A DNA stretch of 64,000 nucleotides, from contig JAYEGL010000002.1 in assembly GCA_034659015.1 (NCBI GenBank), positions 124,001 to 188,000 of the forward strand, written 5' to 3'. The stretch's first letter is position 1; each line of letters begins with the position of its first letter. The position numbers and the translations under genes are program-made. Under the pieces are notes generated by a model, which was not told the DNA's origin, made no database searches, and saw only the letters and a list, made by a program, of their open reading frames with translations. Source of the DNA: Maricaulis sp034659015 (GTDB lineage: Bacteria > Pseudomonadota > Alphaproteobacteria > Caulobacterales > Maricaulaceae). Below are positions 50,223 through 59,314 of this stretch, piece after piece.

Positions 50223-50915
50223 TCAGCCGGAGGTGCGCTGCCAGATTTCGGCCAGCGCCCGCGGTACATCGCGAAATGCGTGAACAACCCGGTCGGCTCC
50301 CAGCGAGTCGGCCGGGTTTTCGCTATAGCCATAGCTCATCACCACGACCGGCAGGCCCGCTGCCCGGGCCGAGCCGACATCCGGCGCACTGTCGCCGACC
50401 AGGGCCGCGCGCCCGTATCCGCTGCCGAGCGAGGCGTGCAGATGGGCCGCATCCGGCTTTTTCGCCGAGGTCCGCTCCGGCCCGACGATGCGCTCGAAAT
50501 AGCGCGCCAGGCCCAGCTCCCCGATCAGAAGATCCGACAGGACGGAGGGTTTGTTGGTGCAGACCGACAGCCGGGCGCCGGCTGAGACGAGCCAGTCGAG
50601 CGTCTCCTCCACATCTGGAAAGGTCCGGCTCCGGGCAGCCACATCGGCCTTGTAGATCTCGATGAATTCGGCGACCAGCGCCTCTGCATCGCCCATTTCA
50701 GCGCCCGAACGCGCATGCGCGCGCTCGATCAGCACGCGCGCCCCGCGGCCCACCATGGCGCGGACGTCCGCCAGCGGCACGGCCGGCAGGCCGCGCGGCT
50801 CGATCACGGCATTGAGGGCGCGCACCAGATCCGGTGCCGTGTCGACCAGCGTGCCGTCGAGGTCGAAGGCAATCGCGGCGTCCGCGAACAGCGCAGCATC
50901 GGCCTTTTCGAGCAT
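50223..50915 (-). CDS. gph: Phosphoglycolate phosphatase (HAD family)
   Basis: A 230-aa HAD hydrolase that removes 2-phosphoglycolate formed by DNA repair or metabolism. Motif I is IAFDLDGTLVDTAPDLVRAL, motif II SVCTNKP, motif III KKPDAAHL and motif IV LVGDSAPDVGSARAAG. The ATG at 50915 is used; the frame up to 51053 includes non-conserved sequence and runs toward glmU, which starts divergently at 51028. Substrate is assigned by family and is not certain. Confidence 0.85.
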   Translation of the reverse strand: MLEKADAALFADAAIAFDLDGTLVDTAPDLVRALNAVIEPRGLPAVPLADVRAMVGRGARVLIERAHARSGAEMGDAEALVAEFIEIYKADVAARSRTFPDVEETLDWLVSAGARLSVCTNKPSVLSDLLIGELGLARYFERIVGPERTSAKKPDAAHLHASLGSGYGRAALVGDSAPDVGSARAAGLPVVVMSYGYSENPADSLGADRVVHAFRDVPRALAEIWQRTSG

Positions 50916-51027
50916 GAATTCCGTCCTTTCCGCACACCCGCGACGGCCAGCATGGTTACGCGCCCCGGCCCGATAGGCTATAGCGCCTGACAGACCCAGG
51001 TGCAGATTCACGCCGACAGGACGACCC

Positions 51028-52383
51028 ATGCCCCATTCGCGCGCCGCCATCATTCTCGCTGCCGGTCAGGGCACGCGCATGAAATCCAAGACGGTGAAGG
51101 TGCTTCACCCGGTCGGCGGGCGGCCGATGCTGGACTGGTCCGTGGATCTCGCCCGTACCAGCGGCGCCGATCGCATCGTCACGGTCTATGGCGCGCATTC
51201 GCCGGCCGTGAAGGACGCGGCCGAGGCGCTGGGGACGCGCACCGCGCTGCAGGACCCGCCCCGGGGCACCGGCCACGCCGTGCTGGCCGCGCGTGAGGCG
51301 CTGGCCGACGTCGAGGGCGCCGCGATCGTGCTCTATGCCGATACGCCGCTGATCACGCCGCAAACCGTCGCGCGCGTTTTCGAAGCGCTGGAGGCGGGCG
51401 CCTCGGTGGCCGTGCTGGGCTTCGAGCCGGAGGACCCGGCCGCCTACGGACGCCTGATCCTGGACGAGGCCGGCGATCTCGACCGGATCGTGGAATACAA
51501 GGATGCCAGCGAAGCCGAGCGCGCGGTGGGCCTGGTGAATTCCGGCGTGCTCGCCGCGCCGGCGCCGCTCCTGCTGGACCTGCTCGGCGAGGTCGGGAAC
51601 GACAATGCCAATGGCGAATACTATCTCACCGATGTGGTCGGCCTGGCCCGCGGGCGCGGGTTGAAAGCCGTTGTGGTGAAGGCCGGTGCCGACGAGGTGC
51701 TGGGCGTGAATTCCCGCGCCGACCTGGCCGCGGCCGAGGCGGCCTTCCAGACCCGCATGCGACGCCAGGCGATGGCGGACGGGGTCACGCTGATCGCACC
51801 GGAGACCGTCTTCTTCTCCCATGACACCCGGATCGAGCGTGATGTCGTCGTCGAGCCCCATGTGGTCTTCGGCCCGGGCGTGAGGATCGCCGAGGACGCG
51901 GTGATCCACGCCTTCTCCCATCTCGAAGGCGCCCGCGTCGCCTCCGGCGCCAGCGTCGGCCCCTATGCCCGCCTGCGGCCCGGCGCCGAGCTGGGTTCGG
52001 GCGCAAAGGTCGGCAATTTCGTGGAAGTGAAAAAGTCGCAGCTCGGCGAGGGCGCGAAGGTCTCCCATCTTTCCTATATCGGGGATGCGAGCATCGGCGC
52101 GAACGCCAATATCGGAGCGGGCACGATTACCTGCAATTACGACGGATACGACAAGCACCGCACCGTGGTGGGCGAGGGGGCCTTCATCGGTTCCAACACC
52201 TGCCTCGTCGCGCCGGTCAGCGTGGGCGACGGCGCCTTCACCGGCACCGGCACGGTCGTGACCGACGATATCGAGGCGGACGCGCTCGCCCTTGCGCGTA
52301 CGCCGATGACCACCAAATCCGGGTGGGCGGCCCGTTTCCGCGCCGCCAAGGACGCCCGCAAGGCCAAGAAGGAGAGCCTGTGA
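51028..52383 (+). CDS. glmU: Bifunctional N-acetylglucosamine-1-P uridyltransferase/glucosamine-1-P acetyltransferase
   Basis: Makes UDP-GlcNAc for peptidoglycan and lipopolysaccharide. The protein is 451 aa. The N-terminal pyrophosphorylase has ILAAGQGTRMKSKTVKVLHP and the nucleotide loop RGTGHAVLAAREAL. The C-terminal left-handed beta-helix has GARVASGASVGPYARLRPGA and the acetyltransferase loop NIGAGTITCNYDGYDKHRT. Length is normal. Its TGA overlaps the ATG of the next gene (TGATG). Confidence 0.96.
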   Translation: MPHSRAAIILAAGQGTRMKSKTVKVLHPVGGRPMLDWSVDLARTSGADRIVTVYGAHSPAVKDAAEALGTRTALQDPPRGTGHAVLAAREALADVEGAAIVLYADTPLITPQTVARVFEALEAGASVAVLGFEPEDPAAYGRLILDEAGDLDRIVEYKDASEAERAVGLVNSGVLAAPAPLLLDLLGEVGNDNANGEYYLTDVVGLARGRGLKAVVVKAGADEVLGVNSRADLAAAEAAFQTRMRRQAMADGVTLIAPETVFFSHDTRIERDVVVEPHVVFGPGVRIAEDAVIHAFSHLEGARVASGASVGPYARLRPGAELGSGAKVGNFVEVKKSQLGEGAKVSHLSYIGDASIGANANIGAGTITCNYDGYDKHRTVVGEGAFIGSNTCLVAPVSVGDGAFTGTGTVVTDDIEADALALARTPMTTKSGWAARFRAAKDARKAKKESL

Positions 52384-53870
52384 TGACCGTACTCGATCGC
52401 CCCGACACCGTCTCGGACCGTCTCAAGGACAAGAGCCTCTTCCGCACAGAGAGCTTCATTGCGGGCGAATGGGTGGCCGGTCAGTCCAGCTTCCCGGTCT
52501 CCAACCCCGCCAATAACGAGACGATCGCCGAAGTCGGCGATGTCGGCGCCGAGGGCGCGCGCACGGCCGTCGCCAAGGCGGCCGAGGCCTTCGAGACCTG
52601 GAAAAAGGTCTCGCCCTTCGAACGCGCCAAGGTGCTGATGAAGTGGTACGACCTGATCCTGGAGAACCAGGAAGACCTGGCCACCCTGATCACGCTGGAA
52701 ATGGGCAAGACCTATCGCGAGGCGATGGGCGAGGTGGTCTACGGGGCCGGCTTCATCGAATGGTCGGCCGAGGAGGCCAAGCGCATCCACGGCGAGACGA
52801 TGGCCACGCCCTTCCCGGGCTCGCGCGGCTGGACGATCCGCCAGCCGATCGGCGTGGTGGGCTGTATCACGCCCTGGAACTTCCCCAACGCCATGATCAC
52901 CCGCAAGTGCGCGCCTGCCCTGGCGGCCGGCTGCACCATGGTGATCAAGCCGGCGCCGGAAACCCCGCTCTCCGCGCTCGCCCTGGCCGAGCTGGCCAAG
53001 CGCGCCGGCGTGCCGGACGGGGTGTTCAACGTGGTGTGCGGCGATGCCGAGAAGATCGGTCCGGTGCTTACCGGCTCCGACGAAGTCCGCATGATCGGCT
53101 TCACCGGCTCCACCGAGATCGGCAAGCTCCTGATGCGCCAGGCGGCGGACGGGGTGAAGCGCGTCGCCCTGGAACTGGGCGGCAATGCGCCCTTCATCGT
53201 CATGGACGATGCCGATATCGAGAAGGCGGCCGACGGCGTGATCGCCTCGAAATTCCGCGTCTCCGGCCAGACCTGCGTGTCGGCCAACCGGATCATCGCC
53301 CAGCCGGCCATTGCCGACAAACTTGTCGCGGCCCTGGAAAAGCGTGTCTCCGCGCTGAAGGCCGGCGACGGGTTTTCCAAGGACAGCGATCTGGGCCCGC
53401 TCGTGCACATGGAAGCGGTCACCCGCGTCGACAAGCTGGTCCAACAGGCCCGCGAGAGCGGCGCCCGCATCGTCACCGGCGGCAAGCGTCTGGACGAGGA
53501 GCTGGGCGGCGCCTTCTACGCACCGACCCTGATCGATGGCGGCGATCCGAAGATGGACGTGTCCTGCCACGAGATCTTCGGCCCGGTGGCTTCGGTCTAC
53601 CGTGTCGAGAGCGAGGCGGACATCATCAGGCTGGCCAATGACACGCCCTACGGGCTGGCGGCCTATATCTACACGAATGACGTCAATCGCGTGCACCGTC
53701 TCACCGAGGGCATCGAGTACGGCATGATCGGCGTCAACGCGCCCATGGTCGGCGCGGCCTCCACCCCCTTTGGCGGCGTCAAGGAAAGCGGCATCGGCCG
53801 CGAGGGCGGCAAGTGGGGCGTGGAAGAGTTCACCGAGCTGAAATACGTGCTGCTGGGCGGCGTCGACTGA
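52383..53870 (+). CDS. gabD: NAD(P)-dependent succinate-semialdehyde dehydrogenase
   Basis: Oxidises succinate semialdehyde to succinate in GABA breakdown. The protein is 495 aa in the aldehyde dehydrogenase superfamily. The cofactor segment is PWNFPNAMITRKCAPALAAG, the general base Glu lies in ALELGGNAPFIVMDDAD and the catalytic Cys in SGQTCVSANR. The C-terminal GGVKESGIGREGGKWGVEEF is typical of GabD. It is linked by TGATG overlaps to glmU before and rpiA after; this grouping is not functionally obvious. Confidence 0.92.
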   Translation: MTVLDRPDTVSDRLKDKSLFRTESFIAGEWVAGQSSFPVSNPANNETIAEVGDVGAEGARTAVAKAAEAFETWKKVSPFERAKVLMKWYDLILENQEDLATLITLEMGKTYREAMGEVVYGAGFIEWSAEEAKRIHGETMATPFPGSRGWTIRQPIGVVGCITPWNFPNAMITRKCAPALAAGCTMVIKPAPETPLSALALAELAKRAGVPDGVFNVVCGDAEKIGPVLTGSDEVRMIGFTGSTEIGKLLMRQAADGVKRVALELGGNAPFIVMDDADIEKAADGVIASKFRVSGQTCVSANRIIAQPAIADKLVAALEKRVSALKAGDGFSKDSDLGPLVHMEAVTRVDKLVQQARESGARIVTGGKRLDEELGGAFYAPTLIDGGDPKMDVSCHEIFGPVASVYRVESEADIIRLANDTPYGLAAYIYTNDVNRVHRLTEGIEYGMIGVNAPMVGAASTPFGGVKESGIGREGGKWGVEEFTELKYVLLGGVD

Positions 53871-54571
53871 TGGGTGCGGAACGCCAGAAGGCCCATGCCG
53901 CCGCTGCGGCGCTGGACTATGTCGAAAGCGGCATGACGCTGGGGCTCGGTTCGGGCTCGACGGCGGAGATCTTCCTGCGCCTGCTCGGCGAGCGGGTGAA
54001 GGAAGGCCTCGACGTCAAAGGCGTTCCGACCTCCCAGCGCACCGCCGAGGTGGCACGCGAGAACGGTGTGCCGCTGATCGAGGTGGACCATGTCGACCAT
54101 CTGGCGGTCACGATCGACGGCGCCGACGAGGTCGACGGGCGTTTCCAGCTGATCAAGGGCGGCGGCGCCTGCCTGCTGCGCGAAAAGATCATCGCCCATG
54201 CCTCCGATCTGATGGTGGTGATGGTCGACGAGAGCAAGCTGGTGGACACGCTGGGCCGCTTCCCGCTGCCCGTCGAGGTCGATCCGTTCGGCTTTTCCCT
54301 GACCGCCAAGCAGATCTATGACGCGCTGAAAAAGGCCGGCGTGACATCCCCCGATGTGCAATTGCGCCGCAAGGGGGACGGGCTGCAGCCTTTGATCACG
54401 GATGGCGGCCACTACATTCTGGACTGCGCCTGCGGCGCCATCCCGGATGCCAGCCTCGCCGACCGGCATCTCAAGGAGATCCCCGGCGTGGTCGAGCACG
54501 GCCTTTTCATCGGCATCGCCCGCGTGGTGATCGTCGGCGAGGACAGCGAAGCCAGGGTGATGGAGCTCTGA
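53870..54571 (+). CDS. rpiA: Ribose-5-phosphate isomerase A
   Basis: Interconverts ribose 5-phosphate and ribulose 5-phosphate. The protein is 233 aa. Signature segments are LGLGSGSTAEIFLRLL, VTIDGADEVDGRFQLIKGGG and ACLLREKIIAHAS, with the C-terminal EIPGVVEHGLFIGIARVVIV. The ATG shares a base with the gabD stop. A repeat region follows before gor. Confidence 0.95.
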   Translation: MGAERQKAHAAAAALDYVESGMTLGLGSGSTAEIFLRLLGERVKEGLDVKGVPTSQRTAEVARENGVPLIEVDHVDHLAVTIDGADEVDGRFQLIKGGGACLLREKIIAHASDLMVVMVDESKLVDTLGRFPLPVEVDPFGFSLTAKQIYDALKKAGVTSPDVQLRRKGDGLQPLITDGGHYILDCACGAIPDASLADRHLKEIPGVVEHGLFIGIARVVIVGEDSEARVMEL

Positions 54572-54578
54572 GGGATTT

Positions 54579-54840
54579 CTTCCCCGCATCGCGGGGAAGT
54601 GGGCCGATGCGCAGCATCGGGTCGCCAGAGAACAAAGAAGGGGGCCCGGCGCGGAGCGCCGGGGAGACGGTGAAACCTGACGCGGACGGTTACGCCGCGC
54701 GTTGCGCGGCGCCCCTCCACCACGCCTTCGGCGCGGTCCCCCTCCCCAACTTCCGTTGGGGAGGAAAGGCAAACCCGCTGCACCCGATCTCCGCCGCCTC
54801 TTGTTTCCGCGCGCAGCGCGCGCCACCTTCCCTCGCGACC
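54579..54840 (+). repeat. Compound intergenic repeat region
   Basis: The rpiA-gor gap consists of short hairpins: CTTCCCCGCATCGCGGGGAAG at its left, GCCGATGCGCAGCATCGGGT, GGCGCGGAGCGCC, CGCGCGTTGCGCGGCGCC and a CCTCCCCAACTTCCGTTGGGGAGG type stem on the right. It resembles the hairpin-rich repeats in the GTA cluster in style but is not the same sequence. No convincing ORF lies here; gor is preceded by an AAGGACA ribosome site. Confidence 0.65.
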
Positions 54841-54866
54841 CGAACAGGCAGACAAGGACAATCGCC

Positions 54867-56255
54867 GTGGCAGACTACGACTACGATCTTTTCGTCATCG
54901 GTGCCGGTTCCGGCGGTGTGCGCGCGGCGCGCATGGCCAAGCAGCACGGTGCGGGCAAGGTGGCGATCGCCGAGGAATACCGGTTCGGCGGCACCTGCGT
55001 GATCCGCGGCTGCGTGCCCAAGAAGCTGCTCGTCTATGCCAGCGAGTTCGCCAAGACGTTCAAGCTGGCCGGGGCCTATGGCTGGAGCGTGGGCGAGCCC
55101 ACATTCAGCTGGGAAAAGCTGATCGCGGCCAAGGACAACGAGATCGACCGCCTGTCGGGCATCTATGAGCGCAATCTCAACAATTCCGGCGTCGAGACGA
55201 TCGAGGATCGCGCCGTGCTGGAAGACGCACACACGGTCCGCCTGGTCAATTCCGACCGCACGGTCACGGCCGACAAGATCCTCATCGCCGTGGGCGGTAC
55301 GCCCTTCATCCCGGATATCGAGGGCAGGGAGCTCGGCATCACCTCGAACGAGGCCTTCCACCTGGAAGACTTGCCGGAGCATATCGTCATTGCCGGCGGC
55401 GGCTATATCGCCTGCGAGTTTGCCCAGATCTTCGCCGGGATGGGCGCGCAGGTCTGCCAGGTCTATCGCGGCGAGACCGTGCTGCGCGGCTTCGACGACG
55501 ATATCCGCGCCACGGTGCATGAGGAGCTGGTGCGCTCGGGCGTGCGGGTGATCACCCACAGCGTATTCGAGAAGATCGAGACGCTCGATGACGGCCGCAA
55601 GCGCGTGCATCTGGACAATGGCCAGCATGTCGACACCGACGTCGTGATGTATGCCATCGGCCGCAATCCCTACGTCGAAGGGCTGGGGCTCGAGGCGGCC
55701 GGCGTAGAACTCGACGAGGCCGGCGCCATCAAGGTCGACAAGTATTCCAGGACCACGGCCGGGAATATCTACGCCGTCGGCGATGTGACCAACCGGGTCA
55801 ATCTCACCCCGGTGGCGATCCGCGAGGGCGCCGCCTTTGCCCAGACCGTCTTCGGCGGCAAGCCGCTGGCCTATGATCACAATGATATTGCATCGGCGGT
55901 ATTCACACAGCCGCCGGTTGGATCGGTCGGTCTCTCGGAAGCTGAAGCGCGCAAAAACCATGCGCAGATAGACATTTACAAGACCGCCTTCCGCCCGATG
56001 AAGAACGCCCTGTCCGACGATGCCTCGCGCATGATGATGAAACTTGTCGTCGACGGGGAGACAGAGAGGGTGTTGGGCGTGCATATTGTCGGGCCGGATG
56101 CGCCGGAAATGATCCAGCTGGCCGGCATCGCCGTGAAGGCGGGGCTGACCAAGGATCAGTTCGATGCGGCCTGTGCCGTGCATCCGACAAGTGCCGAAGA
56201 ACTGGTGACCATGAAGGAGAAATGGACACCGCCCGAGTTGAAAGCTGCTGAGTGA
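54867..56255 (+). CDS. gor: Glutathione-disulfide reductase
   Basis: NADPH-dependent reduction of glutathione disulfide. The protein is 462 aa. The FAD motif is FVIGAGSGGVRAARMA, the redox-active disulfide GGTCVIRGCVPKKLLVYAS, the NAD(P) motif VIAGGGYIACEFAQIFAG and the dimer-interface His-Pro AVHPTSAEE. It starts at GTG 54867; the upstream frame reads through repeats. Two bases separate it from the DAHP synthase gene. Confidence 0.95.
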   Translation: MADYDYDLFVIGAGSGGVRAARMAKQHGAGKVAIAEEYRFGGTCVIRGCVPKKLLVYASEFAKTFKLAGAYGWSVGEPTFSWEKLIAAKDNEIDRLSGIYERNLNNSGVETIEDRAVLEDAHTVRLVNSDRTVTADKILIAVGGTPFIPDIEGRELGITSNEAFHLEDLPEHIVIAGGGYIACEFAQIFAGMGAQVCQVYRGETVLRGFDDDIRATVHEELVRSGVRVITHSVFEKIETLDDGRKRVHLDNGQHVDTDVVMYAIGRNPYVEGLGLEAAGVELDEAGAIKVDKYSRTTAGNIYAVGDVTNRVNLTPVAIREGAAFAQTVFGGKPLAYDHNDIASAVFTQPPVGSVGLSEAEARKNHAQIDIYKTAFRPMKNALSDDASRMMMKLVVDGETERVLGVHIVGPDAPEMIQLAGIAVKAGLTKDQFDAACAVHPTSAEELVTMKEKWTPPELKAAE

Positions 56256-56256
56256 T

Positions 56257-57624
56257 ATGACCTGGTCTCCGAAATCCTGGCGGGAATTCCCCGTCAAGCA
56301 AATGCCGACCTATACGGATGACGCTGCGCTGACGGGCGCGCTCGACGAGCTGTCGGCGCGTCCCGCTCTCGTTTTTGCCGGCGAGGCCCGCAAGCTGCGG
56401 CGCCAGCTGGCCGACGTGACGGCGGGCAATGCCTTCCTCCTGCAGGGCGGCGACTGCGCGGAAAGCTTCACCGAATTTTCCACCGAGGGCGTGCGCGACA
56501 CCTTCCGCGTGCTGCTGCAGATGGCGGTCGTGCTCACCTTTGCGGCGTCCAAGCCGGTGGTGAAGGTCGGCCGCATGGCCGGACAGTTCGCCAAGCCGCG
56601 TTCGTCGGACACCGAGACGATCGACGGCGTGACGCTGCCCAGCTATCGCGGCGACAGTGTCAATGGCGTGGACTTCACGGCCGAGGCCCGCGAGCCGGAC
56701 CCGCAGCGCCTGATCCGCGCCTACGACCAGTCGGCCTCGACGCTCAACCTGCTGCGCGCCTTCGCGTCCGGCGGTTATGCCGACCTGCACAATGTCCACC
56801 AGTGGACCCAGGACTTCGTCAAGGACAGCCCGGCCGCCGAGCGCTATGCGGAGACCGCGGCGCGTATCTCCGAGGCGCTGGACTTCATGAAGGCCTGCGG
56901 CATCGGCCGGGATTCCAGCCCGTCGCTGGAAGCGGTGGACTTCTTCACCAGCCACGAGGCGCTGCACCTGCCCTTCGAGGAGGCGCTGACCCGCCGCGAC
57001 CCGAATACCGGGCAATGGTACGCCACCTCCGCCCACATGATCTGGGTCGGCGAGCGCACCCGCCAGCTCGACGGCGCGCATCTGGAATATGCCCGCGGCA
57101 TCGCCAATCCGGTCGGCGTGAAGTGCGGTCCGACGATGACGGCCGACGAACTCCTGCCGCTGATCGACACCATCAATCCGGACAATGAGGCCGGCCGCCT
57201 GGTGCTGATCGTGCGCATGGGCGCGGACAATGTCCGCGACAACCTGCCGGCGCTGGCGCGGGCTGTGACCGAGGCCGGCCGCAATGTGGTCTGGTCCTCG
57301 GATCCGATGCACGGCAACACCGTGAAGGCGTCCAGCGGCTACAAGACGCGGAATTTCGACCGCATCCTGACCGAGCTGGAAGGCTTCATGAACGTGCTCT
57401 ATTCGGAGGGCGCCTATCCCGGCGGGGTGCATTTCGAGATGACCGGCCGCAATGTGACCGAATGCACCGGCGGTGCGAAACCGGTCACCGAAGCCGATCT
57501 GGCCGCGCGCTACCACACCCAGTGCGATCCGCGCCTCAATGCCGACCAGGCGCTCGACATGGCCTTCCGCATCGCGGAATCGCTCAAGCGCGTGCGCAGC
57601 AATAATTCCGCTGCTGCGGCCTGA
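56257..57624 (+). CDS. 3-deoxy-7-phosphoheptulonate synthase, class II
   Basis: First enzyme of the shikimate pathway, plant-like (type II) DAHP synthase, 455 aa. Landmarks are FLLQGGDCAESFTEFSTEG, PVVKVGRMAGQFAKPRSSDT, LPSYRGDSVNG, YADLHNVHQWTQDFV and VWSSDPMHGNTVKASSGYKT. Length is typical. It is followed by a strong terminator and probably shares a transcript with gor. Confidence 0.95.
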   Translation: MTWSPKSWREFPVKQMPTYTDDAALTGALDELSARPALVFAGEARKLRRQLADVTAGNAFLLQGGDCAESFTEFSTEGVRDTFRVLLQMAVVLTFAASKPVVKVGRMAGQFAKPRSSDTETIDGVTLPSYRGDSVNGVDFTAEAREPDPQRLIRAYDQSASTLNLLRAFASGGYADLHNVHQWTQDFVKDSPAAERYAETAARISEALDFMKACGIGRDSSPSLEAVDFFTSHEALHLPFEEALTRRDPNTGQWYATSAHMIWVGERTRQLDGAHLEYARGIANPVGVKCGPTMTADELLPLIDTINPDNEAGRLVLIVRMGADNVRDNLPALARAVTEAGRNVVWSSDPMHGNTVKASSGYKTRNFDRILTELEGFMNVLYSEGAYPGGVHFEMTGRNVTECTGGAKPVTEADLAARYHTQCDPRLNADQALDMAFRIAESLKRVRSNNSAAAA

Positions 57625-57651
57625 CAGGCGCGCTGACAGCGAAACGAACAC

Positions 57652-57681
57652 AGGCGGGGCCTCCGGGCTCCGCCTTTTTTT
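57652..57681 (+). terminator. Rho-independent terminator after DAHP synthase gene
   Basis: AGGCGGGGCC and GGGCTCCGCCT form a GC-rich hairpin at 57652-57674, followed by seven or eight T residues. Confidence 0.88.
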
Positions 57682-57702
57682 GTCTTCCCGCGTCTCACCC
57701 TT

Positions 57703-57810
57703 CCGTCATCCCACGGTGCCCGCAGGGCATCCGGGGGACCTGCACTCACCTGTCGGCGGGATGGCTGAGGTCCCCCGGATCGCTGCTGCGCATCGACCGT
57801 GGGATGACGG
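57703..57810. repeat. Long palindromic element with GTCATCCC ends
   Basis: CCGTCATCCCACGGT at the left end pairs with ACCGTGGGATGACGG at the right end, and ATCCGGGGGACCT pairs with AGGTCCCCCGGAT inside. Over half of the 108 bp is base-paired. Its termini match those of the repeat at 1856-2018. No ORF. Confidence 0.85.
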
Positions 57811-57867
57811 TGTTCAGGTAAACTGGGTAGGCCAGCTCCTCGCTCTTGATGGGCTCCTCCGCCCCAA

Positions 57868-57901
57868 ACAAAAACGCCGCCCGGTTGCCCGGGCGGCGTT
57901 C
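57868..57901 (-). terminator. Rho-independent terminator of the HU gene
   Basis: On the - strand AACGCCGCCCGG-GCAA-CCGGGCGGCGTT followed by a T-rich run (TTTTTGTTTG). It lies about 26 bp after the HU stop codon. Confidence 0.88.
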
Positions 57902-57927
57902 GTGTCATCAGAACCCGTTGGACTGAC

Positions 57928-58194
57928 TTAGATGTCCTTCAGGGCCGCAGCCGGACGGAAAGCCGCCTGGGTACGAGCCTTGGACATCATCTTTTCGCCG
58001 GTGCGCGGATTGCGAACTTCACGCGCTTCGCGGTGCTTGGCGTAGAACGTGCCGAACCCGGCGAGCTGGACACTGTCATTGCCTTTCACCGAGCCGACGA
58101 TGGCTTCGATGGCGGCGTCGACGGCATCACCAGCTTGCGAGCGGGACAGGCCGGTCTTGTCGCTGACGGCTTTGGCGAGATCAGACTTGTTCAT
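57928..58194 (-). CDS. HU-family DNA-binding protein
   Basis: An 88-aa nucleoid protein. It has the HU fold pattern MNKSDLAKAVSDKTGLSRSQ, VQLAGFGTFYAKHREAREVR and the beta-arm NPRTGEKMMSKARTQAAFRP. The FGTF and NPRTG motifs are diagnostic. It could be the HupB-type subunit; single HU proteins are common in alphaproteobacteria. A GGGGAA ribosome site precedes the ATG and a strong terminator follows. Confidence 0.95.
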   Translation of the reverse strand: MNKSDLAKAVSDKTGLSRSQAGDAVDAAIEAIVGSVKGNDSVQLAGFGTFYAKHREAREVRNPRTGEKMMSKARTQAAFRPAAALKDI

Positions 58195-58400
58195 AGGGTT
58201 CCCCCCGTTTAGGCGCGGCTCCGGCAGACACGGTCATCGCGTCCGGCCGGTGTGCCGCGTGTTCGTGGACGCCTCATGAAGGCCGAGAACCGGCCCGCTT
58301 TGCAAGCCATATCAGGTGAATCGGGCCGGATTCACTGCAATTTCCTTGGGACAACCCCGGATTCTCGCCTTCGGCCCCCGTTTTGCGTACATTTCACAGC

Positions 58401-58598
58401 ATGTATCAGGGTGAACCAACTCCTAACGACGCCGTTGCGAATCGTCCGATTCGCCTGCTGCCATTCGCACTTGCAGCAGGATTGGGCGCCTACGCGCTCG
58501 CTTTTCTCGCAGGTGCGGGAGAGACCTGGTCGCCCGTGATCGGGGCCTGCGCGGCCGGCTGGACGCTGGGGCGTCTCAGCCGGCGGCCCGGCGACTAG
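58401..58598 (+). CDS. Small membrane protein, 65 aa
   Basis: A short ORF with two hydrophobic segments (LLPFALAAGLGAYALAFLAG and WSPVIGACAAGWTLGRL). The start at ATG 58401 has no strong ribosome site. Support comes from its stop codon, which lies in a CTAG shared with the convergent gene, as in two other pairs here. Function unknown. Confidence 0.5.
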   Translation: MYQGEPTPNDAVANRPIRLLPFALAAGLGAYALAFLAGAGETWSPVIGACAAGWTLGRLSRRPGD

Positions 58599-59314
58599 CC
58601 GGCGGGCGGGACCTGCGTCAGCGCCCACGCGATGCTGGCGCTCAGTGTGATGAAGCGGGCCAGTCCGGCCAGCGCGAAGACCACCACGGTCAGGATGAGC
58701 GTCTTGGCCAGCTGACCGGTGCGGGTCGATGCCAGCCCGGCCCCCACCATCTGGAAGGTCACCAGACAGAAGATCGCCAGATTGACCGGTGCTGCGACAA
58801 GCAGAATGCCGGGCCAGAAGGCCGACAGCGTAAGCGCGATCGTGCTGACGACCGTGCCGGCGGTGACCGGAATGAAATAGCACTGCGCGGCCTTCACGAA
58901 ACTCAGCCCGCGGCGCATCGCCCGCACGGCCATGGCGCCGGGCAGCACGAACAGGGCTTCCAGCGGCACGTAGAGCAGGGCGGCGGCCGAGGAGATGGTT
59001 TCGCGCATGACCTCCGGATCGCGCCCGGAGTGAAGCGCCAGCGCATCCAGCCCTTGCGCGCCCGTCGAGGCCCGCGCCATGACCTCGCCCCAGCCGCCCC
59101 AGACGATGGACAGCAGGAACATCCAGGTCAGCACGCCGAACCAGACGCGCATGGTCGGCGTGTAGCTCTGCCGGTCGCCGGCGATGAAGGCCCGGGTCAT
59201 GGCGGCGGGGCGAAGGAAGATGTCGCGCAGCGTTCGAAGGCTGCGGTAGTTGAAGCTCAGGAGTTCGTCCAGGACGTCCTCGAGAACCCGCTCCTCCTTC
59301 GCCCCGTCCGGCAT
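58595..59314 (-). CDS. Integral membrane protein, DUF3667/Yip1-like
   Basis: A 239-aa protein. The N-terminal FNYRSLRTLRDIFLRPAAMT followed by IAGDRQSYTPTMRVWFGVL is a pattern shared with the gene at 60341. About five hydrophobic helices follow. The ATG overlaps the stop of the upstream oxidoreductase (ATGA), so it is in that operon. I do not know the function; the family assignment is tentative. Confidence 0.7.
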   Translation of the reverse strand: MPDGAKEERVLEDVLDELLSFNYRSLRTLRDIFLRPAAMTRAFIAGDRQSYTPTMRVWFGVLTWMFLLSIVWGGWGEVMARASTGAQGLDALALHSGRDPEVMRETISSAAALLYVPLEALFVLPGAMAVRAMRRGLSFVKAAQCYFIPVTAGTVVSTIALTLSAFWPGILLVAAPVNLAIFCLVTFQMVGAGLASTRTGQLAKTLILTVVVFALAGLARFITLSASIAWALTQVPPAG

